The translations under genes and the position numbers were made by a program. A DNA stretch of 22,683 nucleotides from DMER01 sp003451645 (GTDB lineage Bacteria > Pseudomonadota > Alphaproteobacteria > Micropepsales > Micropepsaceae), in assembly GCA_031976175.1 (NCBI GenBank), contig DALYLR010000046.1, forward strand, positions 1 to 22,683, read 5' to 3'. Below are positions 1-8,259 of this stretch, piece by piece; position 1 is the first letter of the stretch; each line of letters starts with the position of its first letter. The notes below the pieces were generated by a model that worked only from the letters and a program-made list of their open reading frames with translations, was not told the DNA's origin and made no database searches.

Positions 1-204
1 CGCCTTGAGGACATTGCGGCCCTCAAACAGAATCTCGCCACGATCAGGCTCGGTCAGGCGGTTGATACAGCGCAGGAGGGTCGACTTGCCGGCACCGGAC
101 GGCCCTATGACGCAAATGAACTGCCCCTGAGGAACTGTGAGGGTTACATTATCCAGCGCCCGTTTGGCGCCGAACGACTTCGATAATCCCTTCAAGTTCA
201 ACAC
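1..204 (-). CDS. phnC: ABC transporter ATP-binding protein, PhnC-type, 5' part only
   Basis: This is the first 68 codons of an ATPase subunit of an ABC importer; the gene runs off the left edge of the window. A complete Walker A, GPSGAGKST, is followed by LLRCINRLTEPDRGEILFEG. That pattern is typical of PhnC, the ATPase of phosphonate/phosphate-ester importers, although amino-acid importer ATPases are similar. The reading frame is closed by a stop shortly upstream, so the start must be the GTG at 204-202 or the adjacent TTG; no strong ribosome binding site is visible. It starts 36 bases after the stop of the beta-lactamase-like gene, on the same strand, so co-transcription is possible. The Walker B, signature motif and transporter partners lie outside the window, so the substrate is inferred from family resemblance only. 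Confidence 0.75.
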   Translation of the reverse strand, partial: MLNLKGLSKSFGAKRALDNVTLTVPQGQFICVIGPSGAGKSTLLRCINRLTEPDRGEILFEGRNVLKA

Positions 205-240
205 TGAAATTCTACTTTCGAAAAATCGCGGTCAGCGCCT

Positions 241-2253
241 CTATTGCATGGCCCAATGCAAATTCCACGCCCAGGCAAACCACAAGACAAAAAAGAAACT
301 CAAGACGAGCAAGAGGTAACCGCCTTGCGCCAGCCGCGCCCGGACGCTCGAGCCAAAACCAACTAGGCACAGCAAAGCCGCGATCGCGGTAATGAACACC
401 AGCGCATATGGCAACAACAGCAGCACTGGCAGAAGCCCCAGATTGCCTGTCAAAACATCATGGCTGCGAAGGCCTGCAAGACTGGCAAAAAATCCGCCCA
501 AGAAGATCAAGACCAGCAGGGCGCCCGCAAAGCCAACCTCGCGCGCGGGCGAGGTCACGGCGGCGTCAGGCTGCCCATAGAGCCTGCGATAGACAAATCC
601 CAAAGACCAGCCAAACACGGTCAACACACAAACGAGGAGCGACAGCATCAGCAATGGCTGCTGACGCCCCAGATCATGCGCGAAACTCGCGCGCTCGAAC
701 GGAAAGGCGCCCAAAATCGCTCCTTGCGGAATGACACCATCGGCGCGGTACGGCGCCAGCTGCCAGCGAAACAACTCTTCCTCCCACAGATTATCTGCAA
801 TAGGGCGGAAGCGCAGAACTCTGGGGGTTAGGCCCGAGCGGCCCTCGAGCGTGCCGTCCTCTTTGGCGGTCAGCACCAAGCCGCTTTGGGCAGCGCTAAT
901 CAGAAAGAAATCCGACCGAGTGCGTCGATTTGGGATGTATGTGCCCGCCAGCTGCTTGGCGTTCTCTGCAGCGGTCGCAGGGTCAGTGCCCGCATTGGTA
1001 ACTTCGCCCCGCCAGAGCCGGTCGGACAGCGCATTCACAATCGGCTGCACGACGTCAAAGCTGTTGTCGGAATTCAGGGCGATGAAAAAGCCCGAATTGG
1101 TGCCCCTCGCCAGCCGCAGCTCTGCCGCAAAGCCTGGCCAGGCGCCGCCGTGCCCGAACCACGAGATGCCATTGCTCTTGCCGAGCGCAAAACCATAACC
1201 CCAGCCCGCATTGGTGCCGGTTGCTGGCGCTTGTTGGTCGAGCATGACCGCCAAGGTCTGCGGGCTGACAACCCCACCGCCCGAACCCAGCATCGCGCCC
1301 ATGAACCGAGACATGTCGGCGCCTGACGTAATCAGATCGCCCGCCGGATAGGGCGCCATCCGGTCAAAGCTGCCTTTGCGCAAGCCCGTTGGCGTGCGCT
1401 CATAAGGTGTTGCCATGTCGGCGGACGGACCTGCGTCGGAAAAGCCAAAGCGCGACTGGTTCATCCCAAGGGGATCGAAGATCCCCTCCTGAACTAGGGC
1501 ACGGAAGTCCTTCCCCCCTTGCAGCGAAGCAATCTGACCAGCCAGGGCGTAGCCATAGTTGGAGTAGCTGAAGACCCGCCCCGCGGGCATCACGCGTGGC
1601 GGCATGCGCCGCGCCAAATGTTGCTCCAATGACTCAACAGGCTTATCGATGGCGGAGGCGAATTGCAGAAAGCGGTCATCAAATCCACCAGTGTGGGTGA
1701 GCAGATGCGCCAGCGTGACCGGCTCGGGACCAAAGGGCTTGAGCTTGAAGTCGCGCAAGTAGGAATTGACATCCGCACTCAGATCAGCGCGGCCCTTCTC
1801 TACCTGCTGCATGACCGCCAGGGCCGTGAACAGCTTGGACACCGAGGCAACGCGGAAGAGAGTCTTGTCAGGGTCAACGGGCGTGCGGCTGTCTAGATCC
1901 GCAAAGCCATAGCCGCGCTTCAAGACCTCCCGGCCGTCCCGGAAGATGACCACAGTGGCGCCTGCGATCCGCCCGGCATTAACCTGGCCCGCGAATAGGC
2001 CTTCGACATAGGCCGCCAACTCATCGCCGCACACAGGGCACGGCGCAGGCGCAGGCGGTGGCGGCGTATAAACCACCGGAGGCTTTGGCTCCCGCGGCCG
2101 TCGTCCCTCGACGGGGACGGTGGGTTGCGTTGACGGCGCAGGATTAGCGGCACTCTCTGGCGCCACAACCCCGCGCTCGTCGAATTGTGCGAGCGCATGA
2201 GGTGCGGCAAAAGCGGACGCCGCCACCATAAACAAGAGTAACCACCGCCGCAT
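241..2253 (-). CDS. Serine beta-lactamase-like hydrolase with C-terminal membrane segments
   Basis: A 670-residue exported protein of the class C beta-lactamase/DD-peptidase fold (serine hydrolase, penicillin-binding-protein-like). The ATG at 2253 gives a clean signal peptide (MRRWLLLF, ending near ALAQ at residue 23), followed by a proline-rich linker. The three active-site motifs are present in order: SVSK (Ser137, Lys140), YSN (230-232) and HGG (368-370). After the catalytic domain come a beta-rich stretch and four hydrophobic helices at about 533-553, 573-595, 604-632 and 643-663, so the enzyme is probably tethered to the inner membrane with its catalytic domain in the periplasm. The open frame extends upstream to 2517, but that extension crosses the tRNA-Glu gene and is not coding. 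The family includes peptidases, esterases and beta-lactamases, so substrate and any antibiotic role cannot be told from sequence. Confidence 0.9.
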   Translation of the reverse strand: MRRWLLLFMVAASAFAAPHALAQFDERGVVAPESAANPAPSTQPTVPVEGRRPREPKPPVVYTPPPPAPAPCPVCGDELAAYVEGLFAGQVNAGRIAGATVVIFRDGREVLKRGYGFADLDSRTPVDPDKTLFRVASVSKLFTALAVMQQVEKGRADLSADVNSYLRDFKLKPFGPEPVTLAHLLTHTGGFDDRFLQFASAIDKPVESLEQHLARRMPPRVMPAGRVFSYSNYGYALAGQIASLQGGKDFRALVQEGIFDPLGMNQSRFGFSDAGPSADMATPYERTPTGLRKGSFDRMAPYPAGDLITSGADMSRFMGAMLGSGGGVVSPQTLAVMLDQQAPATGTNAGWGYGFALGKSNGISWFGHGGAWPGFAAELRLARGTNSGFFIALNSDNSFDVVQPIVNALSDRLWRGEVTNAGTDPATAAENAKQLAGTYIPNRRTRSDFFLISAAQSGLVLTAKEDGTLEGRSGLTPRVLRFRPIADNLWEEELFRWQLAPYRADGVIPQGAILGAFPFERASFAHDLGRQQPLLMLSLLVCVLTVFGWSLGFVYRRLYGQPDAAVTSPAREVGFAGALLVLIFLGGFFASLAGLRSHDVLTGNLGLLPVLLLLPYALVFITAIAALLCLVGFGSSVRARLAQGGYLLLVLSFFFVLWFAWAWNLHWAMQ

Positions 2254-2290
2254 GCCAGCCCCCGTTGCGTCCACCCAGACCTTGGACAGG

Positions 2291-2298
2291 GTTCTAGC
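2291..2298 (-). promoter_or_regulatory. Candidate -10 box of the beta-lactamase-like gene
   Basis: The minus strand reads GCTAGAAC, an exact fit to the Caulobacter housekeeping -10 consensus GCTANAWC, and TG precedes it as in an extended -10. It lies about 38 bases upstream of the ATG at 2253. No convincing -35 box is visible at normal spacing. The placement suggests that the hydrolase has its own promoter rather than relying on read-through from the tRNA. Confidence 0.4.
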
Positions 2299-2345
2299 AC
2301 ACTTTAACAGGATTGGCAGAGGCTTGGCGCCCAATGCAGCGAAAT

Positions 2346-2420
2346 TGGCGCGCCCTACGGGAATCGAACCCGTCTTTACAACGTGAAAGGCTGTCGTCCT
2401 AACCGATAGACGAAGGGCGC
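2346..2420 (-). tRNA. tRNA-Glu (anticodon TTC)
   Basis: A complete 75-base cloverleaf with encoded CCA at 2348-2346. The acceptor stem is GCGCCCT paired with AGGGCGC and the discriminator is G. The D arm is GTC...GAC. The anticodon stem ACAGC/GTTGT closes the loop CTTTCAC, giving anticodon TTC. The T arm is ACGGG-TTCGATT-CCCGT. All stems pair apart from one G-U in the anticodon stem. It lies between recJ and the beta-lactamase-like gene on the same strand. The encoded CCA is also part of a second possible hairpin with downstream sequence (see findings). Confidence 0.97.
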
Positions 2421-2494
2421 CCAAGACGGCCGTTCCAAACTGGATCGGCCCAGGCCGGGTGCAATACAGGCCCACGCAACAGAACGCAAGGCAC

Positions 2495-4273
2495 TTATGC
2501 CACAAATGCCAGGTCAATAAGCCTCAGTTCGGTCCGCGCCTCGCCCTGCCATTCAGAAACTTGCAGGGACCCTGCCAAATGCACATGCCGGCCCCGTGCC
2601 TCAAGGAGCGCCTGCCCCACGGGCCCACCGGCCGCCCTGAATGCGATGCCGCCGAGCCGTCCCTCACCTATCCCTCGAGCCGTAAACCGGACATGGCCAT
2701 CGCCCACGGGTTTGACAAAGGTTAACGCTTGATCGGGAATGACGAACACGGGCTCCGGATTGCCGCTACCAAAGGGACCAGCGGCGGCCAGGCTTACGGC
2801 CAGGGATGGGCTCAATCCTTCCCCGGAGAGCGCGCCGTCAACCTCTAGTTGTAGGGTGTCTTGGCTGTCCGCGGCGGCAGCACCAAGGTCCTGTTCCAGG
2901 AAATCAGCCAATGCCTCCACCATGTCGGGCCGGACCGTGAGCCCTGCGGCCATCGCATGCCCGCCGCCTGCAAGCAACAAGCCCGCCTCCCGGGCGCGCG
3001 TCATGGCGCTGCCAATATCGGCGCCTGAGACCGACCGCGCTGAGCCCTTGCCATAGCCGCCCTCAAGGCCAATCACCACGGCGGGCTTTCCGAACCGCTG
3101 TTTGACCCGGCTGGCCACGATCCCCACCACGCCCGCATGCCAGCCCTCTTTGGCGATCACCAGGACCTGACGCCCGGCCTGGTCCAGCGCCTGCGCCATG
3201 CTGAGCGCATCCTCAAGGATCAAGGCTTCGATCGCCTGGCGCTCTTTGTTGAACTGATCGAGCTGTAGCGCCAGTGCGGACGCCCGGCCTGGGTCATCCG
3301 TGGACAGAAGTTCGGCGCCTAAACCGCAGTCGCCGACCCGCCCTCCGGCGTTAACCCGCGGCCCCAAAATGAAGCCCAAATGATAAGGTGTCACCGCCCC
3401 TTGCAAGCCAGCAACAGCCATCAGCGCCTGAAGGCCCGCCACGGGCCGCTCCCGCATGACCTTCAGCCCAGACAAGACCAGCGCGCGGTTCGGCCCGGTG
3501 AGCGGAACCACGTCGGCAACCGTGCCCAGCGCCACCAATGGCACCAGGGCCATAAGATCAGGTTCAGGACGGCTGGCGCTGTACCAACCCGCCTGCCTGA
3601 GCGCGCGATTGACAGCAACCGCAAGAAGGAACGCAACCCCCGCCGCACACAATTGCCCCAGCCCTGAGGTGTCTTCCCTCCGGTTCGGATTGATGATCGC
3701 GAAGGCGCGCGGCAGCGTATCGCTGGGCAAATGGTGATCGCAAACGATGATATCAGCCCCCGCCTCGCCGCCCGCCTCGAGTGCCGCATGTGCTTGCGTG
3801 CCGCAATCCACCGTAATGATGAGCCGGGCGCCGTCGTTCGCCAGCTTGGTCAAGGCGGCCGCGTTCGGGCCATAACCTTCCTTCATCCGATCGGGGATAT
3901 AGATCAGAGCCTTAGCCCCAGCCGTCTTGAGAAAACGCGCCAGCAGCGCGGACGAGGTTGCTCCGTCCACGTCATAATCGCCAAAGATTGCAATGGTTTC
4001 GCCCCCCTCGACCGCCCGCGCGATCCGCGCTGCAGCGCGCGCCATATCGGTCAGGCAATCCGGATCGGGCAGGTCTTGGCGCAAGCTCGGCCGCAAAAAG
4101 GCCAGCGCCTGATCGGGCCGAACGCCGCGCCCCGCCAGAACGCGCGCCAGGATATCCGGTACTTGCGCGACACGCGCGATCTCGCTGACCGCGCGGCCAT
4201 CATCGCAGCGTTGCACCCACCTCTTGCCGGAGACTGACTGTGTCACCCCCAGAATGGCAGGCAGACCGTCCAT
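2495..4273 (-). CDS. recJ: Single-stranded-DNA-specific 5'-3' exonuclease RecJ
   Basis: A 592-residue RecJ of the DHH phosphoesterase superfamily, which resects 5' ends in recombinational and mismatch repair using divalent metal. Visible motifs are GDYDVDGATS (98-107), VDCG (155-158), CDHH (178-181) and GTVADVVP (250-257), followed by a DHHA1-type GGGHAMAAG (436-444) and a C-terminal OB-like domain. The length is close to the usual 560-600 residues. The start is taken as ATG at 4273, whose A is the last base of the glpX stop codon (TGATG arrangement); the frame also has a TTG three bases earlier. The one-base overlap implies translational coupling to glpX. It is the last gene of the operon that begins at 8259. 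Confidence 0.96.
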   Translation of the reverse strand: MDGLPAILGVTQSVSGKRWVQRCDDGRAVSEIARVAQVPDILARVLAGRGVRPDQALAFLRPSLRQDLPDPDCLTDMARAAARIARAVEGGETIAIFGDYDVDGATSSALLARFLKTAGAKALIYIPDRMKEGYGPNAAALTKLANDGARLIITVDCGTQAHAALEAGGEAGADIIVCDHHLPSDTLPRAFAIINPNRREDTSGLGQLCAAGVAFLLAVAVNRALRQAGWYSASRPEPDLMALVPLVALGTVADVVPLTGPNRALVLSGLKVMRERPVAGLQALMAVAGLQGAVTPYHLGFILGPRVNAGGRVGDCGLGAELLSTDDPGRASALALQLDQFNKERQAIEALILEDALSMAQALDQAGRQVLVIAKEGWHAGVVGIVASRVKQRFGKPAVVIGLEGGYGKGSARSVSGADIGSAMTRAREAGLLLAGGGHAMAAGLTVRPDMVEALADFLEQDLGAAAADSQDTLQLEVDGALSGEGLSPSLAVSLAAAGPFGSGNPEPVFVIPDQALTFVKPVGDGHVRFTARGIGEGRLGGIAFRAAGGPVGQALLEARGRHVHLAGSLQVSEWQGEARTELRLIDLAFVA

Positions 4274-5262
4274 CAATTCTCCATCGGGTCTTTGCGGCCC
4301 GCGACATGGCGTGCCTTAATCCAGCGGACCGTCTGTGTGGCGGAGCGCATGACCACCGTGTGGCTGGAGATAAAGCCGCCAACCCGATGAATGCCTTCGA
4401 GCATGGAGCCGTCAGTTACCCCGGTGGCTGCGAACATCACGTCGCCAGACGCCATATCTTGGGTCTTATACTTCCGGTTAAGATCAGTGATACCCCAGCG
4501 TGCCGCGCGTGAGCGCTCATCATCATTACGGAAAACCAGGCGGCCCTGAATCTGCCCGCCGATACAGCGCAAGGCTGCCGCGGCCAACACGCCCTCTGGC
4601 GCGCCACCTTGTCCCAAATAGATGTCGATGCCGGTTGTGGGCTCTGCGCAATGAATGACGCCGGCAATATCGCCGTCCGAAATCAGCCGGATGGAGGCCC
4701 CGGTCTTGCGTACGCTCGCGATGATCTTTTCGTGGCGCGGCCGGTCGAGGATGCAGGCAGAGATATCGTGAGGCTTCACGCCTTTGGCCTTGGCGAGCGA
4801 CATGATGTTGTCGGCGGGGTCCGCATCCAGGTCAACAACCCCGTCCTCATACCCGCCGCCAATGGCGATCTTGTCCATATAGGTGTCTGGCGCATTCAGC
4901 AGAGTACCCCCTTGCGCGACGGCAACAACTGCCAGCGCATTGGCCATCGCTTTTGCCGTTAGTGTTGTGCCCTCCAAAGGGTCGAGGGCAATGTCGACGC
5001 GCGGGCCCTTGCCGGTCCCGACCTTTTCGCCAATGAACAGCATGGGGGCCTCATCGCGCTCCCCCTCCCCAATAACAATCGTGCCGTCAATGTTGCACGT
5101 GTTGAGCGCAGTACGCATCGCGTCAACCGCAGCTTGATCGGCCGCCCGCTCATCGCCGCGGCCAACTTGGCGCCAGGCGGCTATGGCTGCTGCTTCCGTC
5201 ACGCGTGCGAGCTCCAGTGTTAGGATGCGCTCCAGTGACGGTTGTACCTCGATCTTGGTCAT
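4273..5262 (-). CDS. glpX: Class II fructose-1,6-bisphosphatase
   Basis: A 329-residue GlpX-type phosphatase that converts fructose 1,6-bisphosphate to fructose 6-phosphate in gluconeogenesis; in some bacteria the same enzyme also acts on sedoheptulose 1,7-bisphosphate. Signature elements are GRGDERAAD near residue 35, IGEGERDEAP (64-73) and the metal-binding DPLEGTT (94-100), all at the expected positions for this family. Length is normal. The ATG at 5262 is preceded by a strong ribosome binding site (GGGGAGGAGGG). It lies 36 bases after hom and overlaps recJ by one base. The order hom, glpX, recJ recurs in alphaproteobacteria as far as I recall, so this linkage is expected rather than peculiar. 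Confidence 0.96.
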   Translation of the reverse strand: MTKIEVQPSLERILTLELARVTEAAAIAAWRQVGRGDERAADQAAVDAMRTALNTCNIDGTIVIGEGERDEAPMLFIGEKVGTGKGPRVDIALDPLEGTTLTAKAMANALAVVAVAQGGTLLNAPDTYMDKIAIGGGYEDGVVDLDADPADNIMSLAKAKGVKPHDISACILDRPRHEKIIASVRKTGASIRLISDGDIAGVIHCAEPTTGIDIYLGQGGAPEGVLAAAALRCIGGQIQGRLVFRNDDERSRAARWGITDLNRKYKTQDMASGDVMFAATGVTDGSMLEGIHRVGGFISSHTVVMRSATQTVRWIKARHVAGRKDPMEN

Positions 5263-5298
5263 GACTGCCCTCCTCCCCGAAATGCTTCTAATTTTGCG

Positions 5299-6597
5299 TC
5301 ATGTGGGTAGTTCAAGTATCCGGATCATACAAGGCGGCTCGATGACGGTATCGCTGCGGCCGATGGCATCCAAGGCGTTGCTCAGTGCGCCATCCCGAGC
5401 CTCATGCGCGACCATCACGATGTGAACGGGCTCATCTGGGCTGCGGCCGCGCTGAATCATGCTCTCGATGGAGATGCCATGCTCGGCGAGCGCACCGGCA
5501 ATCCGCGCTAGAACCCCGGGCCGGTCCAACACGCGAAACCGCAAATAGCTCGGTCCGGTAAGATCGCCAATAGGGACTGGCGCGGGCCTGCGCAACTGCG
5601 ATGGTGCACGGCCAAAGGCTGGCAGTTTGAGGCCCCGTGCCGCATCAAGAATATCGGAGATCACAGCAGACGCGGTCGGGCTGCCGCCGGCGCCTCTGCC
5701 TTCAAAGACAGAAGGACCCGCAAGATCACCCTGGACCATCACGGCATTGAAGACGCCATGCACATCCGCCAGGGGCGACCCTAAAGGGATCATCGCTGGA
5801 TGGACGCGCTGGCTGATCCCATCGCCAAGGGCCTCGGCAATCCCTAGGAGCTTGATGCGGTACCCAAACTCCCGCGCGAAACCAATATCAAGCGCAGTCA
5901 CCCGCCTGATGCCCTCTACACTGAGGCCATCAAGGTCTGGCACGCACCCAAAGGCAAGGCTCGCAAGGATGACCAGCTTGTGGGCTGTATCCATCCCGTC
6001 CACATCAAAGGTTGGATCGGCTTCGGCATAGCCCAGGGCTTGCGCTTCGGCGAGGACATCCTCAAAGGACCGGCCAGAGGCCTCCATTGTCGTTAGAATG
6101 TAATTACACGTGCCGTTCAGGATACCAAGAACGCGTGCTACGCGATTGGCCGCGAGCCCCTCGCGCAACGCTTTGATGATGGGGATGCTGCCTGCTGCCG
6201 CTGCCTCGAAATGCAGCGCCCCGCCATGCGCCTCGGCAAGCTTGGCAAGGGCGAGCCCGTGATGGGCAATCAGGGCCTTGTTGCCCGTGATCACATGACG
6301 GCCGTGGGCGAGGGCCGCTGCGACGGCGCTACGCGCGGGATCGCCTTCGCCGCCAACAAGCTCCACAAAGGCATCCAGTCCAGGCGCGCGGGCAAGTGCC
6401 ACGGCATCATCAAACCACGGCACTCCGTCCAAGGAAAACGGCCGCGCTTTATGCCGGTCACGTGCGCTGACACCAGCTAACGCGATCGGACGGCCAATCC
6501 GATGTGAAAATTCCTCCGACCGGCTCAGGAGCAGCCGCGCCACTTCAGCGCCAACCGTTCCAAGACCTGCCAGGCCAACACGAAATGGCTCGCTCAC
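5299..6597 (-). CDS. hom: Homoserine dehydrogenase with C-terminal ACT domain
   Basis: A 432-residue NAD(P)-dependent enzyme that reduces aspartate semialdehyde to homoserine on the way to threonine and methionine. The Rossmann motif GLAGLGTVG is at residues 8-16, the GNKALI segment at 105-110, and the catalytic pair sits in DGMDTAHK (Asp203 and Lys207). The C-terminal part from about residue 350 (YLRFRVLDRPGVLARIAGAL) is an ACT domain, normally the site of threonine feedback control. It is monofunctional, with no aspartokinase fused. The start is GTG at 6597, preceded by GGAAAGGA at good spacing. It lies about 39 bases after the aminotransferase gene, in the same operon. Confidence 0.96.
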   Translation of the reverse strand: MSEPFRVGLAGLGTVGAEVARLLLSRSEEFSHRIGRPIALAGVSARDRHKARPFSLDGVPWFDDAVALARAPGLDAFVELVGGEGDPARSAVAAALAHGRHVITGNKALIAHHGLALAKLAEAHGGALHFEAAAAGSIPIIKALREGLAANRVARVLGILNGTCNYILTTMEASGRSFEDVLAEAQALGYAEADPTFDVDGMDTAHKLVILASLAFGCVPDLDGLSVEGIRRVTALDIGFAREFGYRIKLLGIAEALGDGISQRVHPAMIPLGSPLADVHGVFNAVMVQGDLAGPSVFEGRGAGGSPTASAVISDILDAARGLKLPAFGRAPSQLRRPAPVPIGDLTGPSYLRFRVLDRPGVLARIAGALAEHGISIESMIQRGRSPDEPVHIVMVAHEARDGALSNALDAIGRSDTVIEPPCMIRILELPT

Positions 6598-6636
6598 GCG
6601 TTGACATCCTTTCCAAGAGAGACTTGGCGCATTCGT

Positions 6637-7884
6637 CTATTGCGCCGCATCGCGCGTCTGCCGCGCATCAATATGGGCGGCTGCATTCGACAAAAGTTTT
6701 TTCACATTGCGCGCCGCCTGGCGAATGCGCTGCTCGTTCTCCACGAGCGCGATCCGCACATGCCCATCGCCATATTCGCCAAAACCAATTCCAGGAGCGA
6801 CCGCAACCTTGGCTTCTGTCAGCAAAAGCTTTGAGTATTCCAGTGAACCTAAAGACCGAAAAACCTCTGGTATCGGCGCCCAGGCGAACATGGATGCCGG
6901 CGGAGGCGGGACTGCCCATCCTGCCTTGCCAAAACTTTCGACTAGGGCATCGCGACGGGCCTTATAGATCGCGCGCACCTCATCCACGCAGGTTTGCGGG
7001 CCGTTGAGCGCGGCCGCGGCCGCGACCTGGATAGGCGTATAGGCGCCATAGTCCAAATAAGACTTGATCCGCCCCAGAGCGCCGACAAGCCGCTCATTCC
7101 CGGCCGCAAATCCCATCCGCAAACCGGGCATCGAATAGGTCTTGCTCAAGGAATTGAACTCGATCGCATAGTCCTTCGCACCTGGCACCTGCAGGATCGA
7201 GGGCGGCGGCCCGCCGTCGAAATAGATCTCCGAATAGGCAAGGTCGGACAATATCCAAAAGCCATGCTTGCGGGCGAGAGCGACCACGTCCTTGTAGAAG
7301 TCCAACTCCACGATCTGCGCTGTTGGATTGGACGGATAGCTGACTATGACCGCGAGCGGCGCCGGGATCGAGTGGCGCACAGCGCGCTCAACCCCGCGCA
7401 AGTACTGCTCGGGCGACGACGCCTCAACGTGCCTGATAGAGGCGCCTGCGAGGATAAAACCAAAAGCATGGATCGGATAGGCGGGATTGGGTGCTACAAT
7501 CACGTCACCCGGCGCCGTCATCGCTTGCGCGATATTGGCAAAGCCCTCTTTCGAACCGATGGTCGCAATAACTTCGCGGTCGGGGTCAACCTTAACGCCA
7601 AAACGCCGCGCATAATACTTGGCCATCGCCTTGCGAAGGCCCGGAATACCCCTGCTGGATGAGTATCTATTGGTTCTAGGAGCCTGCGCTGTTTCGATAA
7701 GTTTATCTAAAATGTACTTTGGTGTCGCCATATCGGGATTGCCCATCCCGAAATCGATGATGTCAGCGCCCTTGCCGCGCCCTTGCGCCTTGAGGCGATT
7801 AACCTCCTCAAAAACGTAAGGCGGCAGTCTCTTAATGCGGAGAAAATCCGCGTTTGGCAGCTTATCCATGGATTTTCCGCTCAT
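6637..7884 (-). CDS. Class I/II pyridoxal-phosphate aminotransferase (AlaC / LL-DAP aminotransferase-like)
   Basis: A 415-residue fold-type I aminotransferase. Visible features are the substrate-loop motif GMGNPDMATP (46-55), SYPSNPT (182-188), the cofactor Asp214 and Tyr217 in SDLAYSE, and the Schiff-base lysine Lys248 in NSLSKTYSMPGLRMGF. The N-terminal RIKRLPPYVFEEVNRLKAQ is characteristic of the group annotated either as LL-diaminopimelate aminotransferase or as glutamate-pyruvate aminotransferase AlaC. The neighbouring hom gene would fit a role in aspartate-family amino acids, but substrate cannot be settled here. The start is ATG at 7884, with GAGAGG upstream; another Met follows five residues later. 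Only six bases separate it from the upstream lipoprotein gene. Confidence 0.9.
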   Translation of the reverse strand: MSGKSMDKLPNADFLRIKRLPPYVFEEVNRLKAQGRGKGADIIDFGMGNPDMATPKYILDKLIETAQAPRTNRYSSSRGIPGLRKAMAKYYARRFGVKVDPDREVIATIGSKEGFANIAQAMTAPGDVIVAPNPAYPIHAFGFILAGASIRHVEASSPEQYLRGVERAVRHSIPAPLAVIVSYPSNPTAQIVELDFYKDVVALARKHGFWILSDLAYSEIYFDGGPPPSILQVPGAKDYAIEFNSLSKTYSMPGLRMGFAAGNERLVGALGRIKSYLDYGAYTPIQVAAAAALNGPQTCVDEVRAIYKARRDALVESFGKAGWAVPPPPASMFAWAPIPEVFRSLGSLEYSKLLLTEAKVAVAPGIGFGEYGDGHVRIALVENEQRIRQAARNVKKLLSNAAAHIDARQTRDAAQ

Positions 7885-7890
7885 CGCCTC

Positions 7891-8259
7891 TCAAGGGCCA
7901 CGGCGCAACCGCGATTCGGGCGTCTCAACCTTTTTGGCGGCTTCCGCATCCTCACGCAAGCGCTCGCGCTCACTCACCAAGCCATCCCGGATCGTCTGCC
8001 GCTGTGCGGGTGTTGTCGAGACAACTGGCACTTCAGGTGTCTGAGATAAAAGAGGAAATTCCCCTGCAGGGTTGGCCTTTGCCTTCTGCGCCTGACGTTC
8101 CTGTTCCTCGGTCGCCTTTTGAACCGCCTCGGGATCTCCCGCTACCGCGTCGTACCAAGCGGAAGGCTTGGTCCAGCCGGGCATGGTCGAACAGCCCGCC
8201 AGGCCTGCTGCCAGGGCCAGAGCGGCGAAAAGTTGTGAGACAATGCGGGCATTCGGCAT
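7891..8259 (-). CDS. Small lipoprotein of unknown function
   Basis: A 122-residue protein with a lipoprotein signal peptide: a hydrophobic stretch followed by the lipobox LAGC, placing the lipidated cysteine at residue 23. The mature part is short, charged and probably helical (EEQERQAQKAKAN, then SERERLREDAEAAKKVE), with low complexity. The ATG at 8259 is preceded by GGGAG eight bases away; the longer open frame up to 8586 runs into the divergent phaC gene and is rejected. It is the first gene of the operon with the aminotransferase, hom, glpX and recJ. I do not recognise its family with certainty; short lipoproteins in this position are probably conserved in alphaproteobacteria. Confidence 0.85.
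   Translation of the reverse strand: MPNARIVSQLFAALALAAGLAGCSTMPGWTKPSAWYDAVAGDPEAVQKATEEQERQAQKAKANPAGEFPLLSQTPEVPVVSTTPAQRQTIRDGLVSERERLREDAEAAKKVETPESRLRRGP

Noticed and set aside
2254..2517. N-terminal extension of the beta-lactamase-like frame to 2517
   Set aside because: It translates through the tRNA-Glu gene and lies ahead of an obvious signal peptide starting at 2253.
6994..7662. 222-codon open frame opposite the aminotransferase
   Set aside because: Antisense to a gene with all catalytic motifs; no signal of its own.
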